64,000 nt of DNA from Cryobacterium sp. HLT2-28 (GCF_004402495.1 NZ_SOFH01000018.1:248001-312000), one strand, 5' to 3'. Counted from the first letter of the stretch, positions 26,662-37,906 are shown. Notes: generated by a model from the letters alone, not told the origin. Made by a program: numbers and translations.

Positions 26662-28837
26662 TCTTGTGAGCATTCAGGGGGCGTCGACGCCGGCCCGGGC
26701 CGGGGCGCCGCTGCTGGAGGTCACCGACCTGTCGGTCACCTTCCCTCAGCGCGGCGGACCCGACGTCAACGCGGTGCGCGGCATCAGCTACCAGGTGCAC
26801 AAGGGCGAGTTCCTGGGCATCGTCGGCGAGTCCGGCTCGGGCAAGTCGGTGTCGTCGCTGGCGCTGATGGGCCTGCTGCCGAGCTCCGCCCGGGTCACCG
26901 GCAGCATCCGCTTCGGCGGCCGCTCACTGCTCGACCTGAACGACCGCCAGCTGTCCGGCATCCGCGGCCGCGAGATCTCGATGATCTTCCAGGACCCGCT
27001 CTCCGCCCTCACCCCGGTCTACACGGTCGGCGATCAGATCGCGGAGGCACTGCTGCTGCACGACTCGGCGCTGGGCAAACGGGCGGCGCAGGCCAGGGCC
27101 GTCGAACTGCTCAAGGTGGTCGGCATCCCCGCGCCGGAACGCCGGGCGAAGGCCTTCCCGCATGAGTTCTCCGGCGGGATGCGCCAGCGGGCCATGATCG
27201 CCATGGCGATCGCCAACGACCCGCAGCTGATCATCGCCGATGAGCCGACGACGGCCCTCGACGTGACGATCCAGGCGCAGATCCTCGAGGTGCTCGAAAA
27301 GGCCAAGGAGCTCACCGGCGCCGCAGTGGTGCTGATCACCCACGACCTCGGCGTCGTCGCCGGTCACGCCGACCGGATCGCCGTGATGTACGCGGGCAAG
27401 CTGGTGGAGAACGGCACCACCACCGAGGTCTTCGCGGCGCCGCACATGCCGTACACGATCGGCCTGCTCCGTTCGGTCCCGAACATGCAGACCGCCGGGA
27501 CGGAGCGGCTGGTGCCGCTCGAGGGCCGGCCGCCGTCGCTGACCGCGCTGCCCCGCGGCTGCCCGTTCGCCGCCCGCTGCCCGATCGCCATCGACGTCTG
27601 CCGGGAGACCGAGCCGGGTCTGCTCGTGCACGGTCTCACGCTCTCGGACGAACTCGCGGCCGAACTCGCGGCCGAACACGTCGCCGCCTGCCACCGCTCG
27701 GACGAGATCGCGAGCGGCCTGCTCACCCGCGCCGACGTCTTCCCTCGCCCGGCCCCGCTCGCCGTGCAGCACAGCGAGGCCCGCGCCGACGCCGAGCCCG
27801 TGCTGCGCGTCACCGGCCTTGTCCGCCACTTCCCGCTCACCAAGGGCGGGGTGTTCTCCCGGCAGATCGGCACCGTGCGCGCCGTCGACGGGGTGTCTTT
27901 TTCGATCCAGGCCGGGCAGACCCTCGGGCTGGTCGGCGAATCCGGGTGCGGCAAATCCACCACCATCCTCGAGGTCCTGGAGATGACCAGGCCTCAGGCC
28001 GGCCGGATCCTGATCGACGGCAAGGACGTAGCGGGCCTCGGCCGGGCCGAACTGCTCCGGCTGCGCAGAGACGTGCAGATCGTCTTCCAGGACCCGATGG
28101 CCGCCCTCGACCCGCGGCTGCCGATCGGCGACATCATCGGCGAACCGCTGACCGTGCACGGGGTGAAGCCGGACGCCCGGCAGGGCCGCGTCGCCGAACT
28201 GCTCGACCTGGTCGGGCTCGACCCGCAGATGGCCGACCGCTACCCGCACGAATTCTCCGGCGGCCAGCGCCAGCGGATCGGCATCGCCCGCGCCCTGGCC
28301 ACCAATCCGAGGCTCGTCGTCCTCGACGAACCGGTGTCGGCCCTGGACGTGTCGATCCAGGCCGGGGTGATCAACCTGCTCGAGGACCTCAAGGAGAAGC
28401 TCAACCTCTCCTACCTGTTCGTGGCGCACGACCTCGCAATCGTGCGGCAGATCGCCGACACGGTCGCCGTCATGTACCTCGGCCGGATCGTCGAATACGG
28501 GCCGGTGGCGGAGGTCTTCGCCCGGCCACGGCATCCGTACACCCAGGCGCTGATCTCCGCGGCGCCGATCCCCGACCCGGTGATCGAACGCAGCCGAAAG
28601 CGAGTGCTGCTCGAGGGTGACCTGCCCAGCCCGACCGAGCAGATCGACGGTTGCAACTTCCGCAGCCGTTGCCCGCTGTACAGCCTGCTCGCCGACACGG
28701 ACAAGGCGCTCTGCGAAACCGTGGACCCCGTGCTCCGGGCGCACGGCCAGGTCGAGACCGCTTGCCACCACGTGGAGCGGAACGACCTGGCCATCTCGGC
28801 CTCCCTCGCCGGCCGCGAGGACGAGCTCGCTCCGTGA
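26654..28837 (+). CDS. Peptide ABC transporter double ATPase, second system
   Basis: A 727-residue protein, larger than the first system's fusion. Domain 1 has GESGSGKSV, FSGGMRQR and LIIADEPTTALD; domain 2 has GESGCGKST, FSGGQRQR and VVLDEPVSALD. Each ATPase half is followed by an oligopeptide C-terminal region with clustered cysteines: RGCPFAARCPIAIDVC after the first and GCNFRSRCPLYSLL plus a later Cys pair after the second. This matches the DppD/DppF cysteine motif that can hold an iron-sulfur cluster in some relatives. The start is GTG 26654; a further in-frame GTG lies four codons later. Confidence 0.93.
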   Translation: MTDLVSIQGASTPARAGAPLLEVTDLSVTFPQRGGPDVNAVRGISYQVHKGEFLGIVGESGSGKSVSSLALMGLLPSSARVTGSIRFGGRSLLDLNDRQLSGIRGREISMIFQDPLSALTPVYTVGDQIAEALLLHDSALGKRAAQARAVELLKVVGIPAPERRAKAFPHEFSGGMRQRAMIAMAIANDPQLIIADEPTTALDVTIQAQILEVLEKAKELTGAAVVLITHDLGVVAGHADRIAVMYAGKLVENGTTTEVFAAPHMPYTIGLLRSVPNMQTAGTERLVPLEGRPPSLTALPRGCPFAARCPIAIDVCRETEPGLLVHGLTLSDELAAELAAEHVAACHRSDEIASGLLTRADVFPRPAPLAVQHSEARADAEPVLRVTGLVRHFPLTKGGVFSRQIGTVRAVDGVSFSIQAGQTLGLVGESGCGKSTTILEVLEMTRPQAGRILIDGKDVAGLGRAELLRLRRDVQIVFQDPMAALDPRLPIGDIIGEPLTVHGVKPDARQGRVAELLDLVGLDPQMADRYPHEFSGGQRQRIGIARALATNPRLVVLDEPVSALDVSIQAGVINLLEDLKEKLNLSYLFVAHDLAIVRQIADTVAVMYLGRIVEYGPVAEVFARPRHPYTQALISAAPIPDPVIERSRKRVLLEGDLPSPTEQIDGCNFRSRCPLYSLLADTDKALCETVDPVLRAHGQVETACHHVERNDLAISASLAGREDELAP

Positions 28838-28905
28838 GCCGCCGGCCCCCACCAGACCTACCTTCCGCACCAGGAAAAGTACCCACCAAGAGAAGGAGAA
28901 TCACA

Positions 28906-30600
28906 ATGAGACGGACAACTACTGTATTCACAGCAGTGGCCGTTCTGAGTGCGTCTGCCCTGTTCCTCACGGCATGCGCTCCCGGAAACACAGCACAGGA
29001 CAGCCCCGCACAATCGAGCAGCAAGGCCCTCCCTTCCACAGCCTGGGAGAGCGCCGCCGCCGCCGATGTGCAGGACGGCGGAACCCTGAACCTCGCCATC
29101 AACGCCCTGCCCGCCAACTGGAACACCTACGAGGTCGACGGCAACGAGGTCGACACGGTCAACACCATCGCCCCCACCACCGGTGGCCCGATCCGGATCA
29201 CGGAGGACGGCACGACCAGCGTCGACCCGAACTACGCCTCCAGCGTCGAGGTGACCAGCGACGACCCACAGGTCGTCGAGATCAAGCTCAACCCGAAGGC
29301 GGTCTGGGAAGACGGTACTCCGATCACCTACAAGGACTACGAAGCCACCTGGAAGGCGATGAACGGCAGCAACGAGGCCTACTCGTCCGCCTCGACGGCA
29401 ATCTGGGACCAGATCGAATCGATCGAGTCGGCCGGCACCGACTTCGACATGAAGGTGACCTTCAGCGAGGTCAACGCAGACTGGGCCTCGATTCTCGTCG
29501 GCGTCCAGGGTGTGCTGCCCGCGGCGATCGCCTCCGACCCTGAGGTCTTCAACACGGGCTACGTGTCGAAGGCGCTGCCCTCCTCCGGCCCGTTCATGAT
29601 CTCGAATATCGATACCACCGGCCAGGTCGTCACCCTGGTCCGCAACCCGAAGTGGTGGGGTGAAACCCCCAAGCTCGACACCGTCATCGTCAAGGTCGTC
29701 AGCGGATCCTCGCAGGGCACGGCATTCGGCAACTCGGAGACGGATGTGCTCTACATCTCCTCCAACGCCGACGCCTACCAGACCGCCAAGAAGCGGGCGG
29801 ATGCCGAGATCCAGGCATCCGGGGGGCTCACCTGGACGCACGTCACCATGAACGGCGCCAAGGGGCCGCTCGCCGACGTCAAGCTGCGGCGCGCCATCGG
29901 CCACGCGATCAACCGCCAGCTGATCTCGGAGTCGGCCAACACCCCGGTCGGCGTCGACGCGACCACCCAGGGCTCCTACATCTTCATGCCGGGCCAGAAG
30001 GGCTTCGAAGACAACGTGGGCGCCGCGATCGGCTTCAACGTGGAGACCGCGAAGAAACTGCTCGACGAGGCAGGCTACACGGCCGGCAGCAACGGGGTGC
30101 GCGAGAAGGACGGCAAGCCGCTCACGCTCTCGATCACCGTTCCGGCCGAAACCCCCACCAACAAGCAGCGCGCCGTGCAGGTGCAGGCCGACCTCAAGGA
30201 TGTCGGCATCACCGTCGAGCTCAACGAGGTCCCGTCGGCCAAGTACTTCTCCGACTACATCATCCCGGGAGACTTCGAGCTGACCAGCTTCTCCTGGCAG
30301 GGCACCGCGTTCCCGATCTCCTCGAGCGAAGCCCTGTTCTCGCCCGTGAAGAGCGAGTCCAACTTCACCGGAATCACCGACAAGAAGCTGGCCCCACTGT
30401 TCAAGGAGGCGAACAAGGAACTCGACGCCGACAAGCGCCTGGTGATCGCCGACAAGATCGACAAGGTGCTCGCCGCCTACGTGCCGATCATCCCGCTGGC
30501 GCCGCTGCCGAACGTGTACGCGGTGAAGAAGGGGCTCGTCAACTACGGCGCGACCCAGTTCCAGACCGTCGACTGGACCGTCGTCGGCTGGAAGAAGTAG
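28906..30600 (+). CDS. Peptide ABC transporter substrate-binding lipoprotein, second system
   Basis: A 564-residue SBP_bac_5 receptor with signal peptide and lipobox LTAC (Cys near residue 24). The mature part opens with QDGGTLNLAINALPANWNTYEVDGNEVDTVNTI and contains LRRAIGHAINRQLI and YVPIIPLAPLPNVYAVKKG in the C-terminal lobe. It differs strongly from the two receptors of the first system and belongs to a separate actinobacterial subgroup. AAGGAG seven bases before the ATG sets the start. In this operon the receptor comes last, 68 bp after the ATPase, and a hairpin terminator follows. Confidence 0.92.
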   Translation: MRRTTTVFTAVAVLSASALFLTACAPGNTAQDSPAQSSSKALPSTAWESAAAADVQDGGTLNLAINALPANWNTYEVDGNEVDTVNTIAPTTGGPIRITEDGTTSVDPNYASSVEVTSDDPQVVEIKLNPKAVWEDGTPITYKDYEATWKAMNGSNEAYSSASTAIWDQIESIESAGTDFDMKVTFSEVNADWASILVGVQGVLPAAIASDPEVFNTGYVSKALPSSGPFMISNIDTTGQVVTLVRNPKWWGETPKLDTVIVKVVSGSSQGTAFGNSETDVLYISSNADAYQTAKKRADAEIQASGGLTWTHVTMNGAKGPLADVKLRRAIGHAINRQLISESANTPVGVDATTQGSYIFMPGQKGFEDNVGAAIGFNVETAKKLLDEAGYTAGSNGVREKDGKPLTLSITVPAETPTNKQRAVQVQADLKDVGITVELNEVPSAKYFSDYIIPGDFELTSFSWQGTAFPISSSEALFSPVKSESNFTGITDKKLAPLFKEANKELDADKRLVIADKIDKVLAAYVPIIPLAPLPNVYAVKKGLVNYGATQFQTVDWTVVGWKK

Positions 30601-30622
30601 GCACCAGCCCTCGGGCACGACG

Positions 30623-30652
30623 GCGGGGCGGGGACTTCGGTTCCCGCCCCGC
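30623..30652 (+). terminator. Hairpin terminator after second transporter operon
   Basis: GCGGGGCGGGGA (30623-30634) pairs with TCCCGCCCCGC (30642-30652), with one bulge and a short CTTCGGT loop. It lies 22 bases after the receptor stop codon. The following 150 bp hold the typA promoter region, where I could not fix a -10/-35 pair. Confidence 0.8.
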
Positions 30653-30801
30653 TTCGGCGTTTCCGGCCGCACCTGGCGCTCTCAGGCTCCGGGCAGGGAG
30701 AGTGCGGTAGGATTATCCGTTGGGTCGGACTTTGCCCACACACATCCATTCTTCGTCGCATGCGGTACTCTGCGACATCATTCTTCGTAAGGATTTACTT
30801 C

Positions 30802-32712
<1,911 letters not shown>

Positions 32713-32728
32713 CCCTCGCTCCTCTCGT

Positions 32729-32778
32729 CGCCGGTGGCGTCGTCCTGGATTCGTCCGGGGCGGCGCCACCGGCGTTTT
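32729..32778 (+). terminator. Intrinsic terminator after typA
   Basis: CGCCGGTGGCG (32729-32739) pairs perfectly with CGCCACCGGCG (32764-32774) and is followed by TTTT. The 24-base loop is long, but the stem and T-run make this one of the clearest terminators here. Confidence 0.8.
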
Positions 32779-32825
32779 CGCGCCCGGGTTGGGAGGCGAG
32801 GCGGCGCGTGACGTAGCATCGCCTC

Positions 32826-33287
32826 ATGAGCACCGCGCTGAAACCGACCACCTCCCGACTCCGAATCATCGCGGCGGTGGCCGCGGCCGTGCTCGCCGGA
32901 CCGCTGCTGGCCGGCTGCTCGGCCGACGCGGTCGGCGGCGCGGTCAACGGCGCCGTGCAGGGGGCGACCGGCGGTGACGTGAGCCTGGCCGGGCAGCTGC
33001 CGTCCGGCTGGCCGGCCGAGGTGCCGGTGGTCGACGGGAAGCTGCTCTTCGGCGCCACGAAGACCGAGAACGGCAAGCGGACCTGGGTGGTCACCGTGAA
33101 GTCCGACGCCGCCGATCCGCTGGCCGAGGTGAAGACGACGCTGACGGATGCGGGGTTCGTGCTCGATGAGTCGCCGTCGGCATCCGTCGGCACCGCCGGG
33201 GTCGTGGCGATGAAGAACGCGAACGTCACCGTGGTCGTCGTCGGCAACACCGACGGCCTCCTCTACACGGTCACCCCCGTCGCCTGA
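32826..33287 (+). CDS. Small secreted lipoprotein, unknown function
   Basis: A 153-residue predicted lipoprotein: basic N-terminus, hydrophobic core (IIAAVAAAVLAGPLLAG) and lipobox LAGC with Cys near residue 31. The mature domain starts with a Gly/Ala/Val stretch and has a two-layer alpha/beta look. It ends AMKNANVTVVVVGNTDGLLYTV. I recognise it only as a Microbacteriaceae-type hypothetical lipoprotein. The ATG has no Shine-Dalgarno site but TAGCAT sits seven bases upstream (32814-32819), suggesting a leaderless message. It converges with efeB across 26 bp. Confidence 0.7.
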   Translation: MSTALKPTTSRLRIIAAVAAAVLAGPLLAGCSADAVGGAVNGAVQGATGGDVSLAGQLPSGWPAEVPVVDGKLLFGATKTENGKRTWVVTVKSDAADPLAEVKTTLTDAGFVLDESPSASVGTAGVVAMKNANVTVVVVGNTDGLLYTVTPVA

Positions 33288-33313
33288 CCTCTCCCTCACT
33301 CTCGCCGAGTGGA

Positions 33314-34639
33314 TCAGGCGAAGAGGGCGGCCCCGATGTGGCTGCCGCGGCGGGCGCCCGGCGGCACGGCGAAGAGCGCGCTGCCGACGTGGCGGGTGTA
33401 CTCGTTCAGGGCGTCGTGGCGGGCCAGGCTGAGCTGCACCCGGCTGAACTGCTCGGGTGAGCGCTGGAAGCTGATGAAGAACAGTCCGGCGTCGAGGCGG
33501 CCGAGCGCGTCGTTGCCGTCGACGAAGTTGTAGCCGCGGCGCAGCATCCGCGCCCCGCCGTTCTGCTGGGGGTGGGCGAGCCGAACATGGGCGGCCGCGT
33601 CGATCAGGGGCGCGTCGCCCCGTCCGGCCAGGGAGAAGTCCGGTTCGGTGAACTCGGTGCCGCCTGACAGGGGCGCCCCCTCGCCCTTGGTGCGGCCGAA
33701 CACCGCCTCCTGCTCGCGCAGGATCGTGCGGTCCCAGGCCTCGATCGTCATCCGGATGCGCCGCGCGACCAGGTAGGAGCCGCCGGCCAGCCAGGCCGGC
33801 CCGTCGGCGGCCGGCACCCAGACCTGCTCGTCGACCACTGCGGGCTCCTCGGCCTTGATGTTCGCGGTGCCGTCCTTGAACCCGAACAGGTTGCGCGGGG
33901 TGGCCTGGCTGATGCTGGTCGACGCGGTGCGGCCGAACCCGAGCTGGGACCAGCGGAGGGAGGCCCGGCCGAAGGCGATCCTGGACAGGTTGCGGATGGC
34001 GTGCACGGCCACCTGCGGGTCGTCGGCGCAGGCCTGGATGCAGAGGTCCCCGCCGTTGCGGCCCTCCTCGAGCAGGTCCCCCGGGAAGTGCGGCAGGTCC
34101 ACGAGCAGGGGCGGGCGGCGGGAGGCCAGACCGAACCGGTCGGCGCCGGCCGCCGTCTCGAACAGGGTGGGGCCGAAGCCGAACGTGATGGTCAGGCCGG
34201 AGGCGGGCAACCCCTGCGCCTCGCCGGTGTCCTCCGGCGGGGCGTCGTACGACCCGGAGGCGGCACCGAACTGGCCGATCGCCGCCCCCGCGGTGAGGGA
34301 GGCCGCCGCGGCGGTCCAGTCCCGCAGCAGGGAGATGAGATCGGCGCGCGTCGCGTCCGGTGCGAGGTCGAACGCGGCGAAGTGCAGGCGGTCCTGGGCG
34401 GGGGTGACGATGCCGGCCTGGTGGGCGCCGTAGAACGGGTAGGCGGCGGCCGGGCTCGCGACGGCGACCGCGGCCTGCACCGCCCGGTCGCCGCCGACGC
34501 CGAGCCCGAGCCCGGCCACGCCCGCCCCGGCCAGGCCGAGCAGGCCTCGGCGGGAGAGTCCGCGCGGCTCCGGCCGGGCGACGGGGTCGGCCCCCGGAGC
34601 GGTGGGTTCGGGGGCGGCCCCGGGGTCGGTGCGGGTCAT
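33314..34639 (-). CDS. efeB: EfeB, Tat-exported DyP-type haem peroxidase
   Basis: The 441-residue product is the peroxidase part of the EfeUOB ferrous-iron importer. A twin-arginine signal (SRRGLLG at residues 29-35, then a hydrophobic stretch) directs folded export. The DyP signature GFKDG appears at 253-257 with distal Asp256, and the haem-ligand histidine is probably His351 in AAHVRLAHPQQN. EfeB oxidises Fe(II) or acts on haem outside the membrane in support of uptake. Its ATG shares one base with the efeO stop (TGATG), so it is translated by coupling. A far longer frame upstream is read-through of efeO in another frame. Confidence 0.95.
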   Translation of the reverse strand: MTRTDPGAAPEPTAPGADPVARPEPRGLSRRGLLGLAGAGVAGLGLGVGGDRAVQAAVAVASPAAAYPFYGAHQAGIVTPAQDRLHFAAFDLAPDATRADLISLLRDWTAAAASLTAGAAIGQFGAASGSYDAPPEDTGEAQGLPASGLTITFGFGPTLFETAAGADRFGLASRRPPLLVDLPHFPGDLLEEGRNGGDLCIQACADDPQVAVHAIRNLSRIAFGRASLRWSQLGFGRTASTSISQATPRNLFGFKDGTANIKAEEPAVVDEQVWVPAADGPAWLAGGSYLVARRIRMTIEAWDRTILREQEAVFGRTKGEGAPLSGGTEFTEPDFSLAGRGDAPLIDAAAHVRLAHPQQNGGARMLRRGYNFVDGNDALGRLDAGLFFISFQRSPEQFSRVQLSLARHDALNEYTRHVGSALFAVPPGARRGSHIGAALFA

Positions 34640-35808
34640 CACAGCACCAGGGTGGCGGTGAGCTGGTTCAGCGGCTCGCTGAGGGCGTTGACCTGGTCGG
34701 CCAGCGCCCGGATCTCGGCGGGGGACAGCTCGGTGTAAAGCCGGAACCCGTCCCCGGCGCGCTGGGCGTCCAGGAGCTCCTGCAGTGCCGCGAACTCCCG
34801 GTCGAGCCGCTCGGCTAGTGTCGCGTCCTTCTCGACGAGGATGTCCCGCACCCCGGCATAGAGCACGGATGCGCCGTCGACGTTGGCCTGGAAGTCGGAG
34901 AGGTCGGTGTGCGACCAGAATTCCTCCTCGCCGGTGACTTTGCCGGTCGAGACCTCGTCGAGCAGCCCGATCGCCCCGTTCGTCTGCTGGGCCAGGGTGA
35001 AGTGGAGGTCCTGCACCTTGTCGTTCAGGGTGGCGGTGTCGGCGACGAGGAGACCGGCCAGGCGCTGCCGCTCGTCCGGGCTGTACGCGGTGAAGCCGGC
35101 CTCGGCATCCGCCGGCCAGAGGTCCTTCTCGATCGCGTGCCAGCCGGTCCAGTCCTGCCCCTCCTCGAGGTCGGCCTCGCGCAGGTCGAGCTTCGGGTCC
35201 AGGTCGCCGAACGACTCGGCGATGGTCTCGACCCGTTCCCAGTGGGCTCGGGTCGGGGCGTACAGGGCGCGGGCGGCGTCCGCGTCGCCGGTCGTGTACG
35301 CGGCGGCGAACGCGGCGGTGCCGGTGACCAGCTGGGCGACCTGGTCCCTGACGTAGGCGGCGTAGTTGGTGTTGGCCGTCTCGATCCGGGCGGCCAGATC
35401 GACGCTGGCTCCGGCCGCGCCCTCCGATGTCGTCACCGTGAACTCGGCCTTGCCGATCCCGTCGCCGGTCATGCCCGGCTTGCAGGCCGTGAAATAGCTG
35501 CCGGCGGGCAGCTGCACGACCAGGTCGCGGCTGAGGCCCGGCCCGATGTTCTCCGCCTCGCCGACGATGCGCAGCCCGTCGTCGGCCAGCAGGTAGAACT
35601 CGGTGACCTGGTCGCCGGAGTTGGCGACCGTGAATCGCACGTTGCCGGCGGGGGCCTCGTCGGCGGAGACGGTGCACGCGGTGGCGCTGCTGTCCACGGT
35701 CAGGGCGGCGTGGGACGAACCGGGGGCGCCGGCGTTGGGCACGCAGCCGGTGAGGGCGAGGAGGCCGGCCGCCGAGGCGAGTCCGAGCAGGGGGAAGCGA
35801 GCACGCAT
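34639..35808 (-). CDS. efeO: EfeO, periplasmic iron-binding lipoprotein
   Basis: A 389-residue EfeO with two domains. An N-terminal cupredoxin-like domain spans about residues 36-130, with Cys45 and Cys109 visible. A C-terminal M75/imelysin domain carries the metal motif HAIE at 224-227. The signal peptide ends in lipobox LTGC (Cys22), so the protein is membrane-anchored in this Gram-positive organism. It gathers iron for the EfeU permease. It is 50 bp after efeU and fused by overlap to efeB. Expression is probably set by the IdeR-like box upstream of efeU. Confidence 0.95.
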   Translation of the reverse strand: MRARFPLLGLASAAGLLALTGCVPNAGAPGSSHAALTVDSSATACTVSADEAPAGNVRFTVANSGDQVTEFYLLADDGLRIVGEAENIGPGLSRDLVVQLPAGSYFTACKPGMTGDGIGKAEFTVTTSEGAAGASVDLAARIETANTNYAAYVRDQVAQLVTGTAAFAAAYTTGDADAARALYAPTRAHWERVETIAESFGDLDPKLDLREADLEEGQDWTGWHAIEKDLWPADAEAGFTAYSPDERQRLAGLLVADTATLNDKVQDLHFTLAQQTNGAIGLLDEVSTGKVTGEEEFWSHTDLSDFQANVDGASVLYAGVRDILVEKDATLAERLDREFAALQELLDAQRAGDGFRLYTELSPAEIRALADQVNALSEPLNQLTATLVL

Positions 35809-35858
35809 GAGGGAGATCCTTGCTGGGGAGGGAACGGGGGAGTAGGGGATGCCGCCGG

Positions 35859-36716
35859 TCAGCGGGCGGGCACGGTGGCCGGTGCCGACCGGCGGGGTGC
35901 GGGGCGCACCCGGCGCTGGTCTCGGCTCGCCCGGATGAACAGGGTGAGGCAGGTCGCGGTGTACCCCGTCCAGACGGCCAGTTCGAGCCAGGTCGTCACC
36001 GGGGAGAAGTTGAGGGTGCCCTTGAGCAGGGTTCCGTACCAGCTGTCGGGCGGGATCGCCGCGCTCACGTCGAAGGCGAGGCTGTGCAGCCCGGGCAGCA
36101 CCCCCGCCTCCTGCAAGTCGTGCACCCCGTAGGAGAGCACCCCGGCGGCGACGACGATGAGGATGCCGCCGGTCCAGGTGAAGAACTTCGCCAGGTTGAT
36201 CCGCAGCATCCCCGAATACACCAGCCAGCCCAGGCCGACCGCGGTCACGATGCCCAGGGCGGCGCCGAGCAGGGGCAGCGCGGTCTCCCCGGTGGCCTGC
36301 ACGGCCGCCCAGATGAACAGGGCGGTCTCGATTCCCTCCCGGCCGACGGCGACGAACGCGACCACGACGAGGCCGAGCCCGGTGCCGAGCAGGGACCGGT
36401 CGATGCTGCCGCGGAGGTGGCCGGACAGGTCGCGGGCGGTGCGCAGCATCCAGAACACCATCCAGGTGACCAGGCCGGTGGCGGCGATCGACAGGATGCC
36501 GCCGATCGTCTCCTGGGCGGCGAAGGAGAGCCCGTAGGTGCCGAAGGTGAGGGCGGCGCCGATCGCGAGGGCAAGGAGTACCGCCAGGCCGACGCCGAGC
36601 CAGATCCGGCGCAGCACGTCACGGCGGTCGATCTTGACCACGTAGGCCACGAGGATGGTCACGATCAGCGCCGCTTCGAGGCCTTCACGGAGGCCGATCA
36701 GATAATTTGCGAGCAC
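35859..36716 (-). CDS. efeU: EfeU, high-affinity iron permease (FTR1 family)
   Basis: The 285-residue permease has about seven transmembrane helices and the two REXXE iron motifs of the Ftr1/EfeU family: REGLE at residues 10-14 and REGIE at 126-130. It moves iron across the membrane after oxidation by the EfeO/EfeB pair. The GTG at 36716 is favoured, with AGGAAG about five bases upstream, because helix 1 begins right there; an upstream start would add proline-rich residues not seen in the family. The C-terminus is basic. It is the first gene of efeUOB. Confidence 0.94.
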   Translation of the reverse strand: MLANYLIGLREGLEAALIVTILVAYVVKIDRRDVLRRIWLGVGLAVLLALAIGAALTFGTYGLSFAAQETIGGILSIAATGLVTWMVFWMLRTARDLSGHLRGSIDRSLLGTGLGLVVVAFVAVGREGIETALFIWAAVQATGETALPLLGAALGIVTAVGLGWLVYSGMLRINLAKFFTWTGGILIVVAAGVLSYGVHDLQEAGVLPGLHSLAFDVSAAIPPDSWYGTLLKGTLNFSPVTTWLELAVWTGYTATCLTLFIRASRDQRRVRPAPRRSAPATVPAR

Positions 36717-36759
36717 GGGACTTCCTGGTCGGGGTCGGGGAGCAGCGAGCACGGGATGG

Positions 36760-36778
36760 TTAGGCTTACCTAACTAAG
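36760..36778 (-). promoter_or_regulatory. IdeR/DtxR-like iron box upstream of efeUOB
   Basis: TTAGGCTTACCTAACTAAG has the TTAGG...CCTAA symmetry of DtxR/IdeR operators and matches the consensus I remember at about 13 of 19 positions. The palindromic core GTTAGG-N4-CCTAAC is perfect. It lies 44-62 bp before the efeU start, as expected for iron-dependent repression. Confidence 0.75.
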
Positions 36779-36862
36779 GTACTCTAACTTCGCCGGGACC
36801 GCCGTGTCCAGCTAGTGTTCTTCCGTGGGTGTCTGCCCGTCAGCTACCTAGTGGAGCCCAGC

Positions 36863-37870
36863 ATGGTCATGTCCGGCAGCGGAGAGAGCGTCCTCTTCGT
36901 GCACGACCGCCCCGGTGACGAGGCGCTGCTCACCGGCGGCGCCATCGCCCGCCTCCGCTCCGACGGCGCCGAGGTCGTGGTGCTGTTCGGCGCCAGGACC
37001 CACGGCGACACGGGCGACGACACCGCCGACAGCGCCGACGTGCGGGCCGCCCTGGGCGGGCTCGGGGTGAGCGACTGGCGGATGCTGGCCCGCCCGGCCG
37101 CAGGCCATGACCCCGACGCCCTGACCGCCCAGGTGGCCGACGTGCTGCTCGAGGTGGAGGCCACCGCGCTCGTGCTCGGCACCGACGACGCCCGGCTGCA
37201 GGCCGCGGCGACCGATGCCGCTCACGCGGCGGGCATCCCCGTCTTCCAGAGCAAGCGCGTCTCCGGCGCGATCGGCCAGCGCCTGATCGCGATCGACGTG
37301 AGCGACCAGGTGGAGCGGAAGCTCGCAGCCATCTACGCCTATCCGGGGCGCTGGAGTGTGACCGGCCACACCGTCGTCCCCGTGACACCGCCGGCCGGCG
37401 CCGCCGCCGCGGGTGCAGGCACGGTCGTCGGCGGAACCGAGACCTACCTGCGCCTTCCGCCGCCGCAGGCGCAGCACGCCGCGGAGGTCCCTCCCGGCCC
37501 GGGCGCCCGGGCGCTGGCTGGCCTGCTCGCCTTCGTGGTGGGGGTTGCCTTCGGCGTCCTCGGCACGATCGCGCACCAGGCGACGATCGTGCTCGGCCCG
37601 GTCACCATCCCGATCGGCCTCGTCCTCGCGCTCGCCGGAGTGACCGCCCTGCTGGCCGGCCTGCGCCTGGTCGTGGGGGACCGGCTGGTCGTGCTGCTCG
37701 CCGCGATCGGCCTGCTCGGCACGATCTTCCTGCTGTCGCTGCGCAGCGAGGGCGGCTCCGTGCTGGTGCCGCAGGGGCTGCCCGGCACCCTCTGGACGGT
37801 GGGTCCGACCCTGGTCGCCACCATCGTGCTCGCCTGGCCGCGGATTCCGGGCCGCCGCGGTACGGCATAG
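36863..37870 (+). CDS. Degenerate PIG-L/LmbE domain fused to membrane domain
   Basis: A 335-residue two-part protein. The first 190 residues follow the PIG-L/LmbE de-N-acetylase fold (SVLFVHDRPGDEALLTGGAIARLRSDGAEVVVL), but the zinc motif AHPDDE is altered to VHDRPGDE and the later HPDH-type motif reads TDDARL. It may therefore be inactive as a metal hydrolase. After a Pro/Ala linker, the C-terminal 120 residues form about four transmembrane helices (DUF6113-like). GTGGAG precedes the ATG at 36863. It is divergent from efeUOB, and fdxA follows after 36 bp. Confidence 0.75.
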   Translation: MVMSGSGESVLFVHDRPGDEALLTGGAIARLRSDGAEVVVLFGARTHGDTGDDTADSADVRAALGGLGVSDWRMLARPAAGHDPDALTAQVADVLLEVEATALVLGTDDARLQAAATDAAHAAGIPVFQSKRVSGAIGQRLIAIDVSDQVERKLAAIYAYPGRWSVTGHTVVPVTPPAGAAAAGAGTVVGGTETYLRLPPPQAQHAAEVPPGPGARALAGLLAFVVGVAFGVLGTIAHQATIVLGPVTIPIGLVLALAGVTALLAGLRLVVGDRLVVLLAAIGLLGTIFLLSLRSEGGSVLVPQGLPGTLWTVGPTLVATIVLAWPRIPGRRGTA

Positions 37871-37906
37871 AATTGCAGTTCCGCTCGTGAAGGGAGCTCG
37901 TCACCC

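Noticed and set aside
16593..30600. Genomic island or mobile element carrying the two transporters.
   Set aside because: Composition looks like the rest, with no integrase, transposase, tRNA target or flanking direct repeats.
33297..33311. Small CACTC/GAGTG hairpin between the lipoprotein gene and efeB as a terminator.
   Set aside because: The five-base stem is too weak to claim.
33314..35677. A 787-residue frame that would join efeO antisense-like sequence to EfeB.
   Set aside because: The Tat signal and DyP domain start at 34639; the upstream part is efeO read in another frame.
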